A stretch of DNA of 64,000 nt from Scheffersomyces stipitis CBS 6054 (Eukaryota > Ascomycota > Pichiomycetes > Serinales > Debaryomycetaceae): NCBI RefSeq assembly GCF_000209165.1, contig NC_009046.1, positions 372,001 through 436,000 of the forward strand, in the 5' to 3' direction. Below, piece after piece: positions 20,807 to 30,833 of the stretch. The notes below the pieces were generated by a model, which had not been told where the DNA came from, did not search any database, and was given only the letters and a program-made list of their open reading frames with translations. How positions within the stretch are numbered: the stretch's first letter is position 1; every line of letters starts with the position of its first letter. The translations under genes were made by a program, and so were the position numbers.

Positions 20807-21415
20807 TTACTTCTTCTTCTTGTCAGCTTCAGCTTCAGCCTTGTCCTTGGCACGCTTTTCTCTGATACCCTTGTACTTCTTGTCGTTTCTGGCCAATCTC
20901 AAGGTTCTGAAGGCAGTTTGTTCTGGAACTTCGACGGCTCTTGGAGCAGATTCGACAGATGGTTGGACAACTGGGAAGACGGCACCGGTAGAAACTTGTT
21001 CGTAAGCAGCAGCTTCGGCGGCCTTGGTCTTCTTGTCGAAAATCACTAACTTAGACTTGTATTCTTGTAATCTAGCAACGTTGGCATCGAAGGTTTCTTG
21101 AGCCTTGTTTTGTCTTCTGTGGTCAACGGAAATACCGATGGTTCTGGCGTACTTGGCAGTCAAACCAACAGCCTTTAATTCGGCCAAGGTGAAACCTCTA
21201 CCGGCTCTGACCTTTCTGTTGTATCTGACAGTTGGGGCTCTGACGACAGGTCTTAAGGTGTCGATTGGCTTTGGGGCAATAGAAGCAGCCTTGGATAATC
21301 TGGCTTGTCTTCTAGAGGCCTTCTTACCGGCTTGGTCAAAGTGAACTTTGACACGTTCTTGCCAGTGCTTTCTGAAGTGGTTCTTCAATAATGGTAAGTT
21401 CTTGGAGATAGCCAT
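20807..21415 (-). CDS. RPL13: 60S ribosomal protein L13 (eL13)
   Basis: 202 aa, full length for eukaryotic eL13, a large-subunit protein. The N-terminus [19 protein letters not shown], the block [13 protein letters not shown], the [16 protein letters not shown] segment and the Lys-rich tail are all characteristic. The two S. cerevisiae genes carry an intron near the start codon; here the frame is continuous from the ATG at 21413-21415, so any intron would have to lie in the untranslated leader. It is divergent from RPS16 over a 662-bp shared promoter. Confidence 0.97.
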   Translation of the reverse strand: MAISKNLPLLKNHFRKHWQERVKVHFDQAGKKASRRQARLSKAASIAPKPIDTLRPVVRAPTVRYNRKVRAGRGFTLAELKAVGLTAKYARTIGISVDHRRQNKAQETFDANVARLQEYKSKLVIFDKKTKAAEAAAYEQVSTGAVFPVVQPSVESAPRAVEVPEQTAFRTLRLARNDKKYKGIREKRAKDKAEAEADKKKK

Positions 21416-22077
21416 TGTTAATGAAAGGTCAAGGTTGTCCTGATGAGAATTCGAAAAAGCGAAACAGGTTTATAGTAGAGGTATAAAAAAATTTTCAGAA
21501 CTTTTGGTACCAGAGGAAGAGTGAGAAAATCGAGAGTTAGTGCGTAGTCTCTCAGTTAACGTGAAAAACGCAGTGTGCAGGAGACACAATACTGCAATTT
21601 TCATATTGTATGGAGATTTGTCTCATCACACAAATTCTAGCTAGTGCAATTCTGGCACTGTATCCATAACACGACGACTGCATACAGATGAGGTGAAGTA
21701 AGCAGAAACCAGTCACACTGTGCACGAGTGCGACATTGGTAAATATGAGTATCTAAGCGTAAATGGAAGCACTAAGCCTATGTGCACCACAGCAGTATTC
21801 CGTATACAGTTCAAATTTGGTGTCTCTTAAACTAGTCTCTAGTAAGTCCCGGCACTGTATGGGAGTTGGCCAGTGCGCGAACATAGTTAAAGACTGCGGC
21901 ACGGGTGTTCTGCCATACAAACTGCTCCCTCTCTCACACTACTGCTGGTAGCATCTCTCATAGTTAGTGAAATTTTTTCTGAACTTTGGACCAGGTGTGA
22001 GCGAGAAAAAAAAACCAGTTAAAAAATTTTATACTTTGATTCTAACATCTTGTTTACAGTATCAGCCAAAGCACATA
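21416..22077. promoter_or_regulatory. Shared divergent promoter RPL13 / RPS16
   Basis: 662 bp. An imperfect repeat of about 40 bases occurs near each gene, around 21488-21530 and 21968-22010 (shared core TTTTC-GAACTTT-GG-ACCAG then GTGAG/GCGAGAAAA). A shorter repeat ggcactgtat occurs near 21653 and 21850. I do not see the CACGTG or AACCCTAA boxes found upstream of RPP1. Confidence 0.5.
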
Positions 22078-23023
22078 ATGTCCACCCAATCTGTTCAAGT
22101 ATGTAATGAGCACAGCATATAGGAGAACTAGACGAACAAAAGCATCCAACCCATGTATCTCAGACGTCGTTGTAGCCTCTAGACGTTGGAGGATTGTCAT
22201 CAGGAATAGAAAGAGAACCAAAACCCAAGATTTACCACAGTCATTATATCCAACAGACCAGTCACCTATCAAACGAATGAAAATATAGACGTAGAAGTGG
22301 AAGTTTCGATAGAAATGACAAACTGAATGCAAACTAGATTATTCAACAAGCGCAGATTTAAGTTTCAATATCCCTTAGCCTTGAAAAATGAAGAATTCAA
22401 TATGGGATAGGGCCATCTCTGATGGTGGACTACGATCGACCATCAACTCCGTAAATGTTTTGAAAAATTAAAGAGAGAAACAAATATTGTATGCCAGGGT
22501 TAACATTCACCTACTTCTAATCTAATCAATTCCAATACTCCTCATAATCAAGCTAAATGTTCGAAGTTCCTCCTTGTCATCCTATTTTATTGAACCAATA
22601 CTAACATCTATCTAGACTTTTGGTAAGAAGAAGACCGCTACTGCCGTTGCCCACGTCAAGGCCGGTAAGGGTTTAATCAAAATCAACGGTGCCCCAATCA
22701 CCTTGGTCCAACCAGAAATCTTAAGATTCAAAGTTTACGAACCATTGACCTTAGTCGGTGTTGAAAAGTTCCAAAATATTGATATCAGAGTCAAGGTCAC
22801 CGGTGGTGGTCACGTTTCTCAAGTTTACGCCATCAGACAAGCTATTGCTAAGGGTTTGATTGCTTACCACCAAAAATACGTCGACGAAGCTTCCAAGAAC
22901 GAATTGAAGAAGATCTTCGCTTCTTACGACAAGACCTTGTTGGTTGCTGACTCCAGAAGAATGGAACCAAAGAAGTTCGGTGGTCGTGGTGCCAGAGCCA
23001 GATTCCAAAAGTCTTACCGTTAG
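22078..23023 (+). CDS. RPS16: 40S ribosomal protein S16 (uS9), one intron
   Basis: Join of 22078-22098 and 22616-23023, giving 142 aa against 143 in S. cerevisiae. Exon 1 encodes only MSTQSVQ; exon 2 starts [20 protein letters not shown] and ends in the uS9 signature RARFQKSYR. The splice donor is GTATGT, the branch point TACTAAC (22599-22605), and the acceptor TAG at 22613-22615. The uS9 C-terminus reaches the decoding centre and contacts P-site tRNA. The intron lies at the same place as in S. cerevisiae RPS16, after the first few codons. The exon 2 frame by itself has an internal ATG (22703) that is not the true start. Confidence 0.96.
22099..22615 (+). other. RPS16 intron
   Basis: 517 bases, GTATGT...TACTAAC...TAG. 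The open frames inside it are not supported as genes. I could not find a convincing box C/D snoRNA in it. Confidence 0.9.
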
Positions 23024-23338
23024 AAGAGCTATCATATTATTACAACATCGATCCGTTCGTTGCATATACTATATTATTCTACAGATCATGAATATTGTTT
23101 ATTAGGTACTCGAGGTTTATTAATATCTTAACTTTTTTAATACAACGTCAAAAATACAAATTTATCAAATTTGGTTAATCCTGTAGATTTTCTTACATTT
23201 CTCACCGCAAAAAAAGTTGCAACCTCTTGCACTAAAATTGATGAGCACTAACTTCCTTATAACTTCAGCGAAACACCACAGAAAAATAAAGGAGATTCAC
23301 AAATAGGAAGTATTCGTATAACATTGCCTATAACATCC
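23024..23338. other. Intergenic RPS16 / tRNA-Pro
   Basis: AT-rich 3' flank of RPS16. Nothing recognisable. Confidence 0.5.
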
Positions 23339-23346
23339 AAAAAAAA
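23339..23346 (-). terminator. Pol III terminator of tRNA-Pro
   Basis: Eight consecutive T on the minus strand, beginning six bases after the tRNA 3' end. Confidence 0.85.
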
Positions 23347-23352
23347 GTAACA

Positions 23353-23461
23353 GGGGCGAGCTGGGAATTGAACCCAGGGCCTCTCGCATGCTTGTAGTAA
23401 TCAATTCAGTTTTGCTGAATCGTCGCCCAAAGCGAGAATCATACCACTAGACCACACGCCC
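23353..23461 (-). tRNA. tRNA-Pro(UGG) with intron
   Basis: The 109-base gene reads GGGCGTGTGGTCTAGTGG at the 5' end (A box) and GGGTTCAATTCCCAGC in the T arm (B box). The anticodon loop TTTGGGT carries UGG, read 3' of U33. A 37-base intron at 23389-23425 follows the base after the anticodon, the canonical tRNA intron site, leaving a 72-base mature tRNA. The body is almost identical to S. cerevisiae tRNA-Pro(UGG), which also has an intron there. Confidence 0.95.
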
Positions 23462-24750
23462 AAATGTTGGTGAATCTTTTGGCCAAAATCACCAATAGGT
23501 TTAAAAGTCACATGTTTTGAAAATAAGCCGTTTTCTACTTGGTGTCGATTTTGCAGCCTAGTCGTCCTATTAAACAGTTTTACAAGTCCGGTAGCTTTAT
23601 ACCGGTGCTAAGCATTTTAATTCCAAGGATATGAAATATGTCTTTAAGTAATTTTGTCTGGAGTTTTTACTACGTTAAAAAAAGTGATTACCGAAATCTC
23701 CTGCATTGGTGTTCAAATTGATCGCCTTCATATCGATGTATTACAAGAGGACTATACGATCGATAATTCAGCAGAATAAACTGCCAATCTCACACAAATG
23801 ATCGCAACAGCTTGACGAACTTAAACATTATGGTAATCTTCTTTCTCTCTGTATTTGCTCAGGAAGTTTTGCATATGTCGTATCCTTTTACCTATTCCAT
23901 TGAACACTCTCGATGCAACAAGTGGTATTTAATTGGAAGGACAGCTATTCACACTAATCGAAAACCTTGGATTCGAACATCTAATCACCAAACCACCTAC
24001 TTCATCAGCGTGGTGTCTCATTCCGCAGACACGCTTGATTGCATTTTCTCATGGCCCAACAGGTCTACTACTTCGTGAATTCTACATAGGTTTAATATAT
24101 CGTGTATTCAAAAAAAGTTGACATACAAGATCCAAAAAGAATCAGTGTTTTAGTGCTATTGCTAATGGAAAGTTTCAGGATGTGAGGCAGAATAGATACC
24201 ATGAATGAGAAAATAGAAATTAGGAGACACAATTATGCTGGATTTAATGATTTTTGAGCGATATTTAAAAAAAACTTTACTCCGTCAACAAAAAATACAA
24301 CACTTTGTTTACTTTGAAGTTTTTATTGCCAATGCAAATATCCACAAACAATCAGCAATGAAACTAGATCCAAGTTCAATAGTGTGTGGTAGACATGGTT
24401 AATAGTGTGGTGATCTTGAACCGACTTCCCTTAGAATGGAAGAATAGCTATCTCAACACATTTTTGCCCAATCAGGAATGGCATTGGCAATATTTCAATA
24501 GTAAGAGTTTTGTTATAATATATAAATATCATGACCGATTATATTGATGGCATTATTGCTTAATATACCCGAGATGTAGATTTTGCACCCAATACTTGGA
24601 ACGACAATTGATACAAATGTCGCGCTTCCATGTCTCACATGGGGCAGCGTACAAACCAATTGTGATACCATTTATCAATTATGGAACAATCAATAAATAG
24701 AAGAAACCTTCGCAAACCAACTACAAAAGATAGAATACTTTCATTCAACT
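23462..24750. other. 1.3-kb region without a clear gene
   Basis: Lies upstream of the tRNA and of RIC1. There is no LTR-like sequence, although yeast retrotransposons often insert next to tRNA genes. A frame at about 23933-24121 (TTG start) and an ATG frame at 24395-24547 (50 codons) are the only coding-like pieces; neither matches a family I know. The second could be spliced, as described in the findings. Confidence 0.55.
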
Positions 24751-27700
24751 ATGGTATGGGTCAGTTCATGTCCCCAACTACTGACGTCGTTGCTTCACCA
24801 TGAGAAGATCTTAAAAGTGATTCGGGTGCCTCATACTCCACTACTTATAGTTCTCACGAATACTACTATAACAGCATATGATCAAAACACATTGTTACCG
24901 ATCGCTTCACACACACGTGCAGAAGACTCAGTAGCGCAACATGGTACCAATAAAGATATACAAACAAAGCAAATCACAGTGAATACGGCTCAATTGCTCA
25001 AAATACACACAGTTAACTTGTTTGTTCAAACAGAACATAACTATTTGGTGATCTACCTGGTGTTGATCAACCACTCCAAGTCCCTTTTTGAAGTGAATAA
25101 TAATGTGAACTATGAACTTATTCAAACCGGATTGCCTTTGAGTCTGACTGTGGAAAAGAACTCGTTCAGCAGAATGATAAAGTCGGCCACGAAAGCAATT
25201 GTACTGGGAAATGAAAATCATGTGGATCTAGAGAATATTGAAAATTTCAATAATGTGCAATTGGAAGATGAAGAAGGAAACTTCACTATACCGACTGTCA
25301 AACTCAGCGTCTTCAAGATCCTCAAAATAGGAATCGGACTTCAAAACTACTGGCTTAAACACAACTCACACAACTTGATTATCTTTAACAACAAAAATGA
25401 ACGTCAAAGTTCGGCAATACAGGCACAAGAGGGTAACTACTTCCAAATAATTAACATGCAATCATTCCGCAGTGAAGTATTTCAACTTTCAGATTCAGAC
25501 TGGTATCATCTGACTGATCCTGAATCGAACATAAGTTATATCAACTATAATACTGAACAGAATTACTTTATATTTCTCAACGACAACAAGGAATTATGGT
25601 ACTTCACAGTAGAATTCAATGACAGTGATCTTTTAGTACCTGTTGGACATAAGATATTCACTTTTGAAGCTATCGAGCTGCTTGAAAACTTCAAGATCTC
25701 CTTCAACCCACAGTCAAACTTGATACTAATCCACGTAAATAGAAGAATAGAGCTATTCAAGTTATTCACGGATACTTCTAAACTTGTGTATCTCAAGGAT
25801 ATTAAAAGTAAAGGCTTGGAAAAATCCTCAATTATTTGGTCTCCATGTGGAGACTATTTCGTTCTTCTTGATGATTCGACTGGATATTGGTCTATCTCTA
25901 CTAAATTTGGAAGTTTTACTTTCAGCACTACCGAGATAATTAAAGAATTAGACGAAGTATATGAAGAGAACAGGGGATTCCTTCGAGCAGCAAAGATCTT
26001 AATAGGACCCAATGCCAATTCCCTTTTCATTGTTGGTCACGATTATTCCAAGCTATACAAGGTAAATTTGCTAGCCGCAAACGACTCAGCGGACGTCTTT
26101 TATGATCATGAGTATTTGAGCATAATACAAAACAACAAGTCATTTGTTAGATTTCCAATACAACCTCGGGTAAAGAAAATAATTTCTCAGATTGAACGAT
26201 TCAATGGCAATACATCTAAATCAACTTCAAAGAGCATGAGTGGTGTTCTCAATATTTCAAGAAATAAGTATAATCAATTGGCAATTTCTTATGGTGACAA
26301 CATTTCATTATCAACTCCATTCTCATCGGGTGGCACTGAATTCAACAATATCCTTTGGTTTAACTTCCGAAACTATTATCTAGATGCGTACAATATTGTT
26401 TCGCAATTCTGGTTTAACGACTACTTAGTTATAGTCAACAGGAAAACGAAAGATAACTTTGAAGATGAAACCGAAAATGGGAAATCTGCTGCCAATGAAA
26501 GTTCGGCAATGGTAGATGAGTTGATTGTGTTGGATACTACTCGGTTCAAATATGGAAATGGAGGAGAAGAATTAAGGTTGGACAATGATCTGACACTATG
26601 GAAATACGATTTCAAGACAACTTTTATAAAGATACAACCGATCACAATCTCCGAACATGTTTGCAATGTTGTTATCTTAACGCATGATCTCAGATTGATA
26701 ATCCTCGAGCTTAATGACAACAAGGCTCTTGCTAGAAAGTCGTCATCTGCAGACTTAAAAGTTAGAGGAATTCGTAGAAATTATAAGATATTCATCGGTG
26801 TAAACAAAACCATCCATTTGCTATCTGTTCAACATAAATTAGCTATCAAAGATGTGATTCAAATAGGGATGGTTGACCGGAGACATTTTTTCTTCTTGTT
26901 GAAAACAGGAGAGTTGTTCTTGCTCAAGAACCAAACCATGCCAACTCCCCCATCGCAGTCAACTCCCATCGGAGCACTAAAACCCAATAACATGTATGAC
27001 TTGATCAAAATTGGAGACACTATTGAATTTTTCAAGTTCCAAAAGTTGAGATTCAATGATCTGCTTACTGAATACATCTACGTTTTCAACGGCGAGGAAT
27101 TATTGATATACGAATTAGAAGACTTGATAGAAAATTCTTTTGACATGTCAACCATAATTATAGATGAACTTGAAAAAGAAAAGCACGTTTTTCCCATTCC
27201 GATTTCTATTGAAACCGAGAACTTTCAGCCGATAATATTGGATGGAGTAGTTGCTCCTAACTCACTTTCAGTTAAGTCATTGGATTTGGTTGGCTTGGAA
27301 AATGTAATTGTAAACAAGTTATCTAGTGGAGGACTAGTTGTAAAGACAAAGGTTGCCCGGAAATTAGTTTTGAATAATTTCATCGAAAATGAGCTCGTCA
27401 AAACTTCAAATGACTTGGAGGCAGCAGTCACCAAATACAAGCAATTTCTGAACTATCATTATTGTTTGGAATTGCTTCTTTTCAAGTACCTAACGTCCGA
27501 CAACAACAATATCCTTAAAAGGTTGATTACTCTTATTGAATTGAACGAGCATTCTGAATATATCTATATCAACTGCTTAAGAAAGATAGAAGTTATTTAT
27601 TGGGATAAGTTCTTTACTATTCTTGATACGAAGCCAGTTACGTTCATGAAGAGATTGATCGAGATCAACAATGTTGAGTTATGCTACAATTACTTGATTA

Positions 27701-27915
27701 TATATCTTAACTACAAAAGAGAAGGTGAAGACGAAGACTCTGCAGCGGACGAAGAAGCTCTTAATTCCAATGATAAAGAGATTATTCTCAAGATTATGAA
27801 GATGTTGGACGATTCGCTGAAATGGGACTGGTGCTTTGAGTTGTGCAGATTCATCAAATTGCTCCAACCTTCAGGAGAACTCTTGAAACAGATCAAGGAG
27901 ACATTGCAGAAGTAA
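24751..27915 (+). CDS. RIC1: Ric1, subunit of the Ypt6 GEF
   Basis: Ric1 with Rgp1 forms the Golgi nucleotide-exchange factor for the Rab GTPase Ypt6, needed for endosome-to-Golgi traffic. At 1054 aa it nearly equals the S. cerevisiae protein (about 1056). The N-terminal half shows WD-like beta-propeller repeats, for example SSIIWSPCGDYFVLLDD near residues 355-375. The C-terminal half is the helical RIC1 domain, with the family ending WDWCFELCRFIKLLQPSGELL. The start is the ATG at 24751. Codon use is unbiased and Asn-rich, fitting a weakly expressed gene. The single CACGTG inside it (near 24914) is coding. Confidence 0.9.
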   Translation: MVWVSSCPQLLTSLLHHEKILKVIRVPHTPLLIVLTNTTITAYDQNTLLPIASHTRAEDSVAQHGTNKDIQTKQITVNTAQLLKIHTVNLFVQTEHNYLVIYLVLINHSKSLFEVNNNVNYELIQTGLPLSLTVEKNSFSRMIKSATKAIVLGNENHVDLENIENFNNVQLEDEEGNFTIPTVKLSVFKILKIGIGLQNYWLKHNSHNLIIFNNKNERQSSAIQAQEGNYFQIINMQSFRSEVFQLSDSDWYHLTDPESNISYINYNTEQNYFIFLNDNKELWYFTVEFNDSDLLVPVGHKIFTFEAIELLENFKISFNPQSNLILIHVNRRIELFKLFTDTSKLVYLKDIKSKGLEKSSIIWSPCGDYFVLLDDSTGYWSISTKFGSFTFSTTEIIKELDEVYEENRGFLRAAKILIGPNANSLFIVGHDYSKLYKVNLLAANDSADVFYDHEYLSIIQNNKSFVRFPIQPRVKKIISQIERFNGNTSKSTSKSMSGVLNISRNKYNQLAISYGDNISLSTPFSSGGTEFNNILWFNFRNYYLDAYNIVSQFWFNDYLVIVNRKTKDNFEDETENGKSAANESSAMVDELIVLDTTRFKYGNGGEELRLDNDLTLWKYDFKTTFIKIQPITISEHVCNVVILTHDLRLIILELNDNKALARKSSSADLKVRGIRRNYKIFIGVNKTIHLLSVQHKLAIKDVIQIGMVDRRHFFFLLKTGELFLLKNQTMPTPPSQSTPIGALKPNNMYDLIKIGDTIEFFKFQKLRFNDLLTEYIYVFNGEELLIYELEDLIENSFDMSTIIIDELEKEKHVFPIPISIETENFQPIILDGVVAPNSLSVKSLDLVGLENVIVNKLSSGGLVVKTKVARKLVLNNFIENELVKTSNDLEAAVTKYKQFLNYHYCLELLLFKYLTSDNNNILKRLITLIELNEHSEYIYINCLRKIEVIYWDKFFTILDTKPVTFMKRLIEINNVELCYNYLIIYLNYKREGEDEDSAADEEALNSNDKEIILKIMKMLDDSLKWDWCFELCRFIKLLQPSGELLKQIKETLQK

Positions 27916-28164
27916 AAGTTTTATAGACAATACAAATTATATTCACAGACAGTGCTGTTTCCTTCTAGTTGCAAAATTGAGATTATAGCAATCGTGCTCA
28001 CCAGAAAATCCGGCACATAAATCCAGCCAACCAAATTTTGTCTTTTGAAAAGCAGACTAAGAATCAAAGAGTAAAAAACATTGATGGCCTCTCGATAAAC
28101 TGATTCAAAAGACTAGCTGTTTGTTTCCTGTATCCGCCTAATAGTGTTGTAATATTCACTGACA

Positions 28165-28530
28165 ATGACTTTAGCTACTGAATTTGCTGAGACTACCCGC
28201 CGTTCGGCCACCGCTCCCGAATTGAGAAAGAGAGTGTTGCACTTGTACAGAAGATACATGAGATATTCCAAGGAATTCTGTGACATATACGAGTTGGACA
28301 TGCCTGTTGCCAACGTCAAGACCAAAATCAGACAGGAATTCGAAAGACAAAGATTTGTAAATAACTTGGATGTCTCCAATGTTTTGTTAATGAAGGGGCA
28401 AATGGAATTCCAGGAATTAATCAACTTCTGGAAACAACAATGTCATGTCTTGAGATACTTCGATGACCAGCACAGCTACAACGTTGTCGACAAGAACGAC
28501 TTCGTCAAGAACTTCTTGAGAGGAAACTAA
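28165..28530 (+). CDS. Complex I LYR-motif subunit (NDUFA6/B14-like)
   Basis: 121 aa. It carries the LYR motif at residues 27-29 (HLYRRYMR) and the NDUFA6/B14 pattern with MPVANVKTKIRQEFERQRFV. This accessory subunit sits on the matrix arm of NADH:ubiquinone oxidoreductase and binds the acyl carrier protein. S. cerevisiae has no complex I, so the gene argues for a respiratory yeast outside that family. No classical presequence is present, as in other members. The start is the ATG at 28165; the N-terminal TTRRSATAPELR agrees with fungal homologues as I remember them. Confidence 0.88.
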   Translation: MTLATEFAETTRRSATAPELRKRVLHLYRRYMRYSKEFCDIYELDMPVANVKTKIRQEFERQRFVNNLDVSNVLLMKGQMEFQELINFWKQQCHVLRYFDDQHSYNVVDKNDFVKNFLRGN

Positions 28531-29061
28531 AGTGGATGGTCAAATACAATATACAAGCTTAGAAAATCTCCACGAACAGGATACATAAACAGTATCCAGC
28601 TTCCTTTAACACTTTGTTAAATTGCATTAGTTTCGCCAACTACAGTTCACAATGTTGATGAATAGTCGGGTTTAATGGTATTCTGATTCCGAACTATACT
28701 ATTCATCTGCCTTCATAATTCATATAATTTCTTCCATTATCGAAGATTATTGAATAACATTCATATACTTCTACAAAATGTTTATATTTATCATTAATTT
28801 CACGTTATAAGTAACATAATTTTGATGTAATGTTGGTAGCTGTAGCTATCAGTGTACTATGATAGTATTTTGTGAATCTTACAGAATAATAACATGACCT
28901 ATTCAACAAACTAAACTATATAGGTGCTAATACCAATTTTTAAATCTTGTAATAATAGTCAAGGGTATAAATTATGTATATAAGAAGCAAACCAAACGAA
29001 GTAAAAGAGGATTAAGAGATAATAAGTTGTAAAAGCAAACATCATTGACCAAACTAACTAC
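28531..29061. other. Convergent intergenic NDUFA6-like / TUB2
   Basis: 531 bp of AT-rich 3' flanks. Nothing recognisable. Confidence 0.5.
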
Positions 29062-30833
29062 CTATTCTAATTGGTCTTCCAATGGGATTTCATCGGCATA
29101 GTCCAATTCTTCCTCTTCAATACTTGCTTCTTGATATTGCTGGTATTCGCTGACTAAGTCATTCATGTTGGATTCGGCTTCGGTGAATTCCATTTCGTCC
29201 ATACCTTCAGATGTGTACCAGTGCAAGAAAGCCTTTCTTCTGAACATAGCACTGAATTGGTCACCAACTCTCTTGAACAATTCTTGGATAGATGTGGAAT
29301 TACCAATGAACGTAGCAGACATGTCTAAGTCCTTTGGAGCCACTGAACAAACGGCAGTTTGCACGTTGTTTGGAATCCATTCGACAAAGTAGGAAGCATT
29401 TCTGGTCTGAACCTTGAGCATTTCATCTTCAACTTCCTTCACGGAAACCTTACCTCTGAAAAAGGCAGCAACAGTCAAGTAACGACCGTTCTTTGGGTCA
29501 GAAGCAGCCATCATGTTCTTGGAGTCGAACATTTGTTGAGTCAATTCTGGAACTGTCAAAGATCTGAACGACTTGGAACCGATTGAAGTCAATGGAGCGT
29601 AACCAACCATGAAGAAATGCAATCTTGGGAAAGGAACCAAGTTAACAGCCAACTTTCTCAAGTCAGAGTTCAATTGACCTGGGTAACGCAAAGAAGTGGT
29701 AACACCAGACATTACTGACGAGACCAAGTTGTTCAATTCAGTGTAAGATGGGGTAGGCAATTTCAAGGTCTTTTGACAGATATTGTACAAAGCTTCATTA
29801 TCAATACAGAAGGTTTCGTCGGAGTTTTCAACCAATTGGTGAACCGACAAGGTAGCGTTATATGGTTCAATAACGGTATCAGACACCTTTGGTGATGGAA
29901 CGACAGAGAAAGTAGCCATCATTCTGTCAGGGAATTCTTCTCTGATCTTGGAAATCAACAAAGTACCCATACCAGAACCGGTACCACCACCCAAAGAGTG
30001 GGTGATTTGGAAACCTTGCAAGGAGTCACAACCTTCAGCTTCTCTTCTAACAACATCTAAGACGGAGTCGACTAATTCAGCACCTTCGGTGTAGTGACCT
30101 TTGGCCCAGACATTACCGGCAGAGCTTTGTCCAAAAATGTAGTTGTCAGGTCTGAACAAGTTACCGATGTGGGAGGTTTTGACACCGTCAATGGTTCCTG
30201 GTTCTAAATCGACCAAAACAGCACGAGGAACGTACTTTCCGCTGGTAGCTTCGTTGAAGTAGACGTCTAACTTGGCCTTTTGGAGGTCATCATCGCCATG
30301 GTAGTTACCGTTACTGTCCAAGCCGTGTTCACCGCAGATGGTTTCCCAGAAAGCAGCACCCTAGAGATGTTAGTATATGAAACACTAAATAAAGTAGGAC
30401 ACGAAATATGCTACAAGTTAATAAGGTCATTTGGATAATGATCATGATAGACATCTGTGTGTTACGTGTCGTTACGTTTTGTAGCCATGGATGGCTATGT
30501 TTATTGGTTTTGAAAATTTGCTGTTCAAATTTAATGGAAATTTCGTGTCTTTTTTGAATTCGATACGTACAATTTGGTTACCACATTGACCGGTGGATAA
30601 ATGAATCTAAAAGGATGTTAGTAACGTTTCTATAGATGTGATGTTTATGCAAGCGAATTCACCATCTTCTTTCACATCTGCTGTAGATTTAGGGGGCCAA
30701 GCTACGCGTTGACAATGCCGGTGAAATGGAGAAACCTCGAATCTGATCTGTAACGAGGCCAAACCTGAGAATGAAGATGTGAGATTTGGACATGGGATGT
30801 CTTTCGTGGGGAGATACGTACAATTTCTCTCAT
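29062..30833 (-). CDS. TUB2: Beta-tubulin, two introns
   Basis: Join of 30822-30833 (exon 1), 30571-30606 (exon 2) and 29062-30360 (exon 3), giving 448 aa. Exon 1 encodes only MREI and exon 2 [12 protein letters not shown]; exon 3 starts [13 protein letters not shown]. All junctions fall between codons. Both donors are GTACGT, both introns have a TACTAAC branch point, and the acceptors are TAG. The tubulin GTP signature [10 protein letters not shown] is intact and the acidic C-terminal tail is [18 protein letters not shown]. The C. albicans TUB2 gene is also known to have two introns near its 5' end. TUB2 is near RPO41 as in S. cerevisiae, though three genes lie between them here. Confidence 0.97.
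30361..30570 (-). other. TUB2 intron 2
   Basis: 210 bases, GTACGT...TACTAAC...TAG. Confidence 0.93.
30607..30821 (-). other. TUB2 intron 1
   Basis: 215 bases, GTACGT...TACTAAC...TTTTAG. Confidence 0.92.

Noticed and set aside
22703..22705. Start of RPS16 at the internal ATG
   Set aside because: Conserved uS9 sequence continues upstream to a TAG acceptor, and a seven-codon first exon with GTATGT donor completes the protein.
23933..23990. Second tRNA suggested by GGATTCGAAC (B-box-like)
   Set aside because: The flanking bases do not pair to form a T-stem and no A box or acceptor stem is found at the right distance.
30319..30321. Start of beta-tubulin at this codon
   Set aside because: It is TTG within conserved GEHGLDSNG. 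The true start is the ATG at 30831-30833, two introns upstream.
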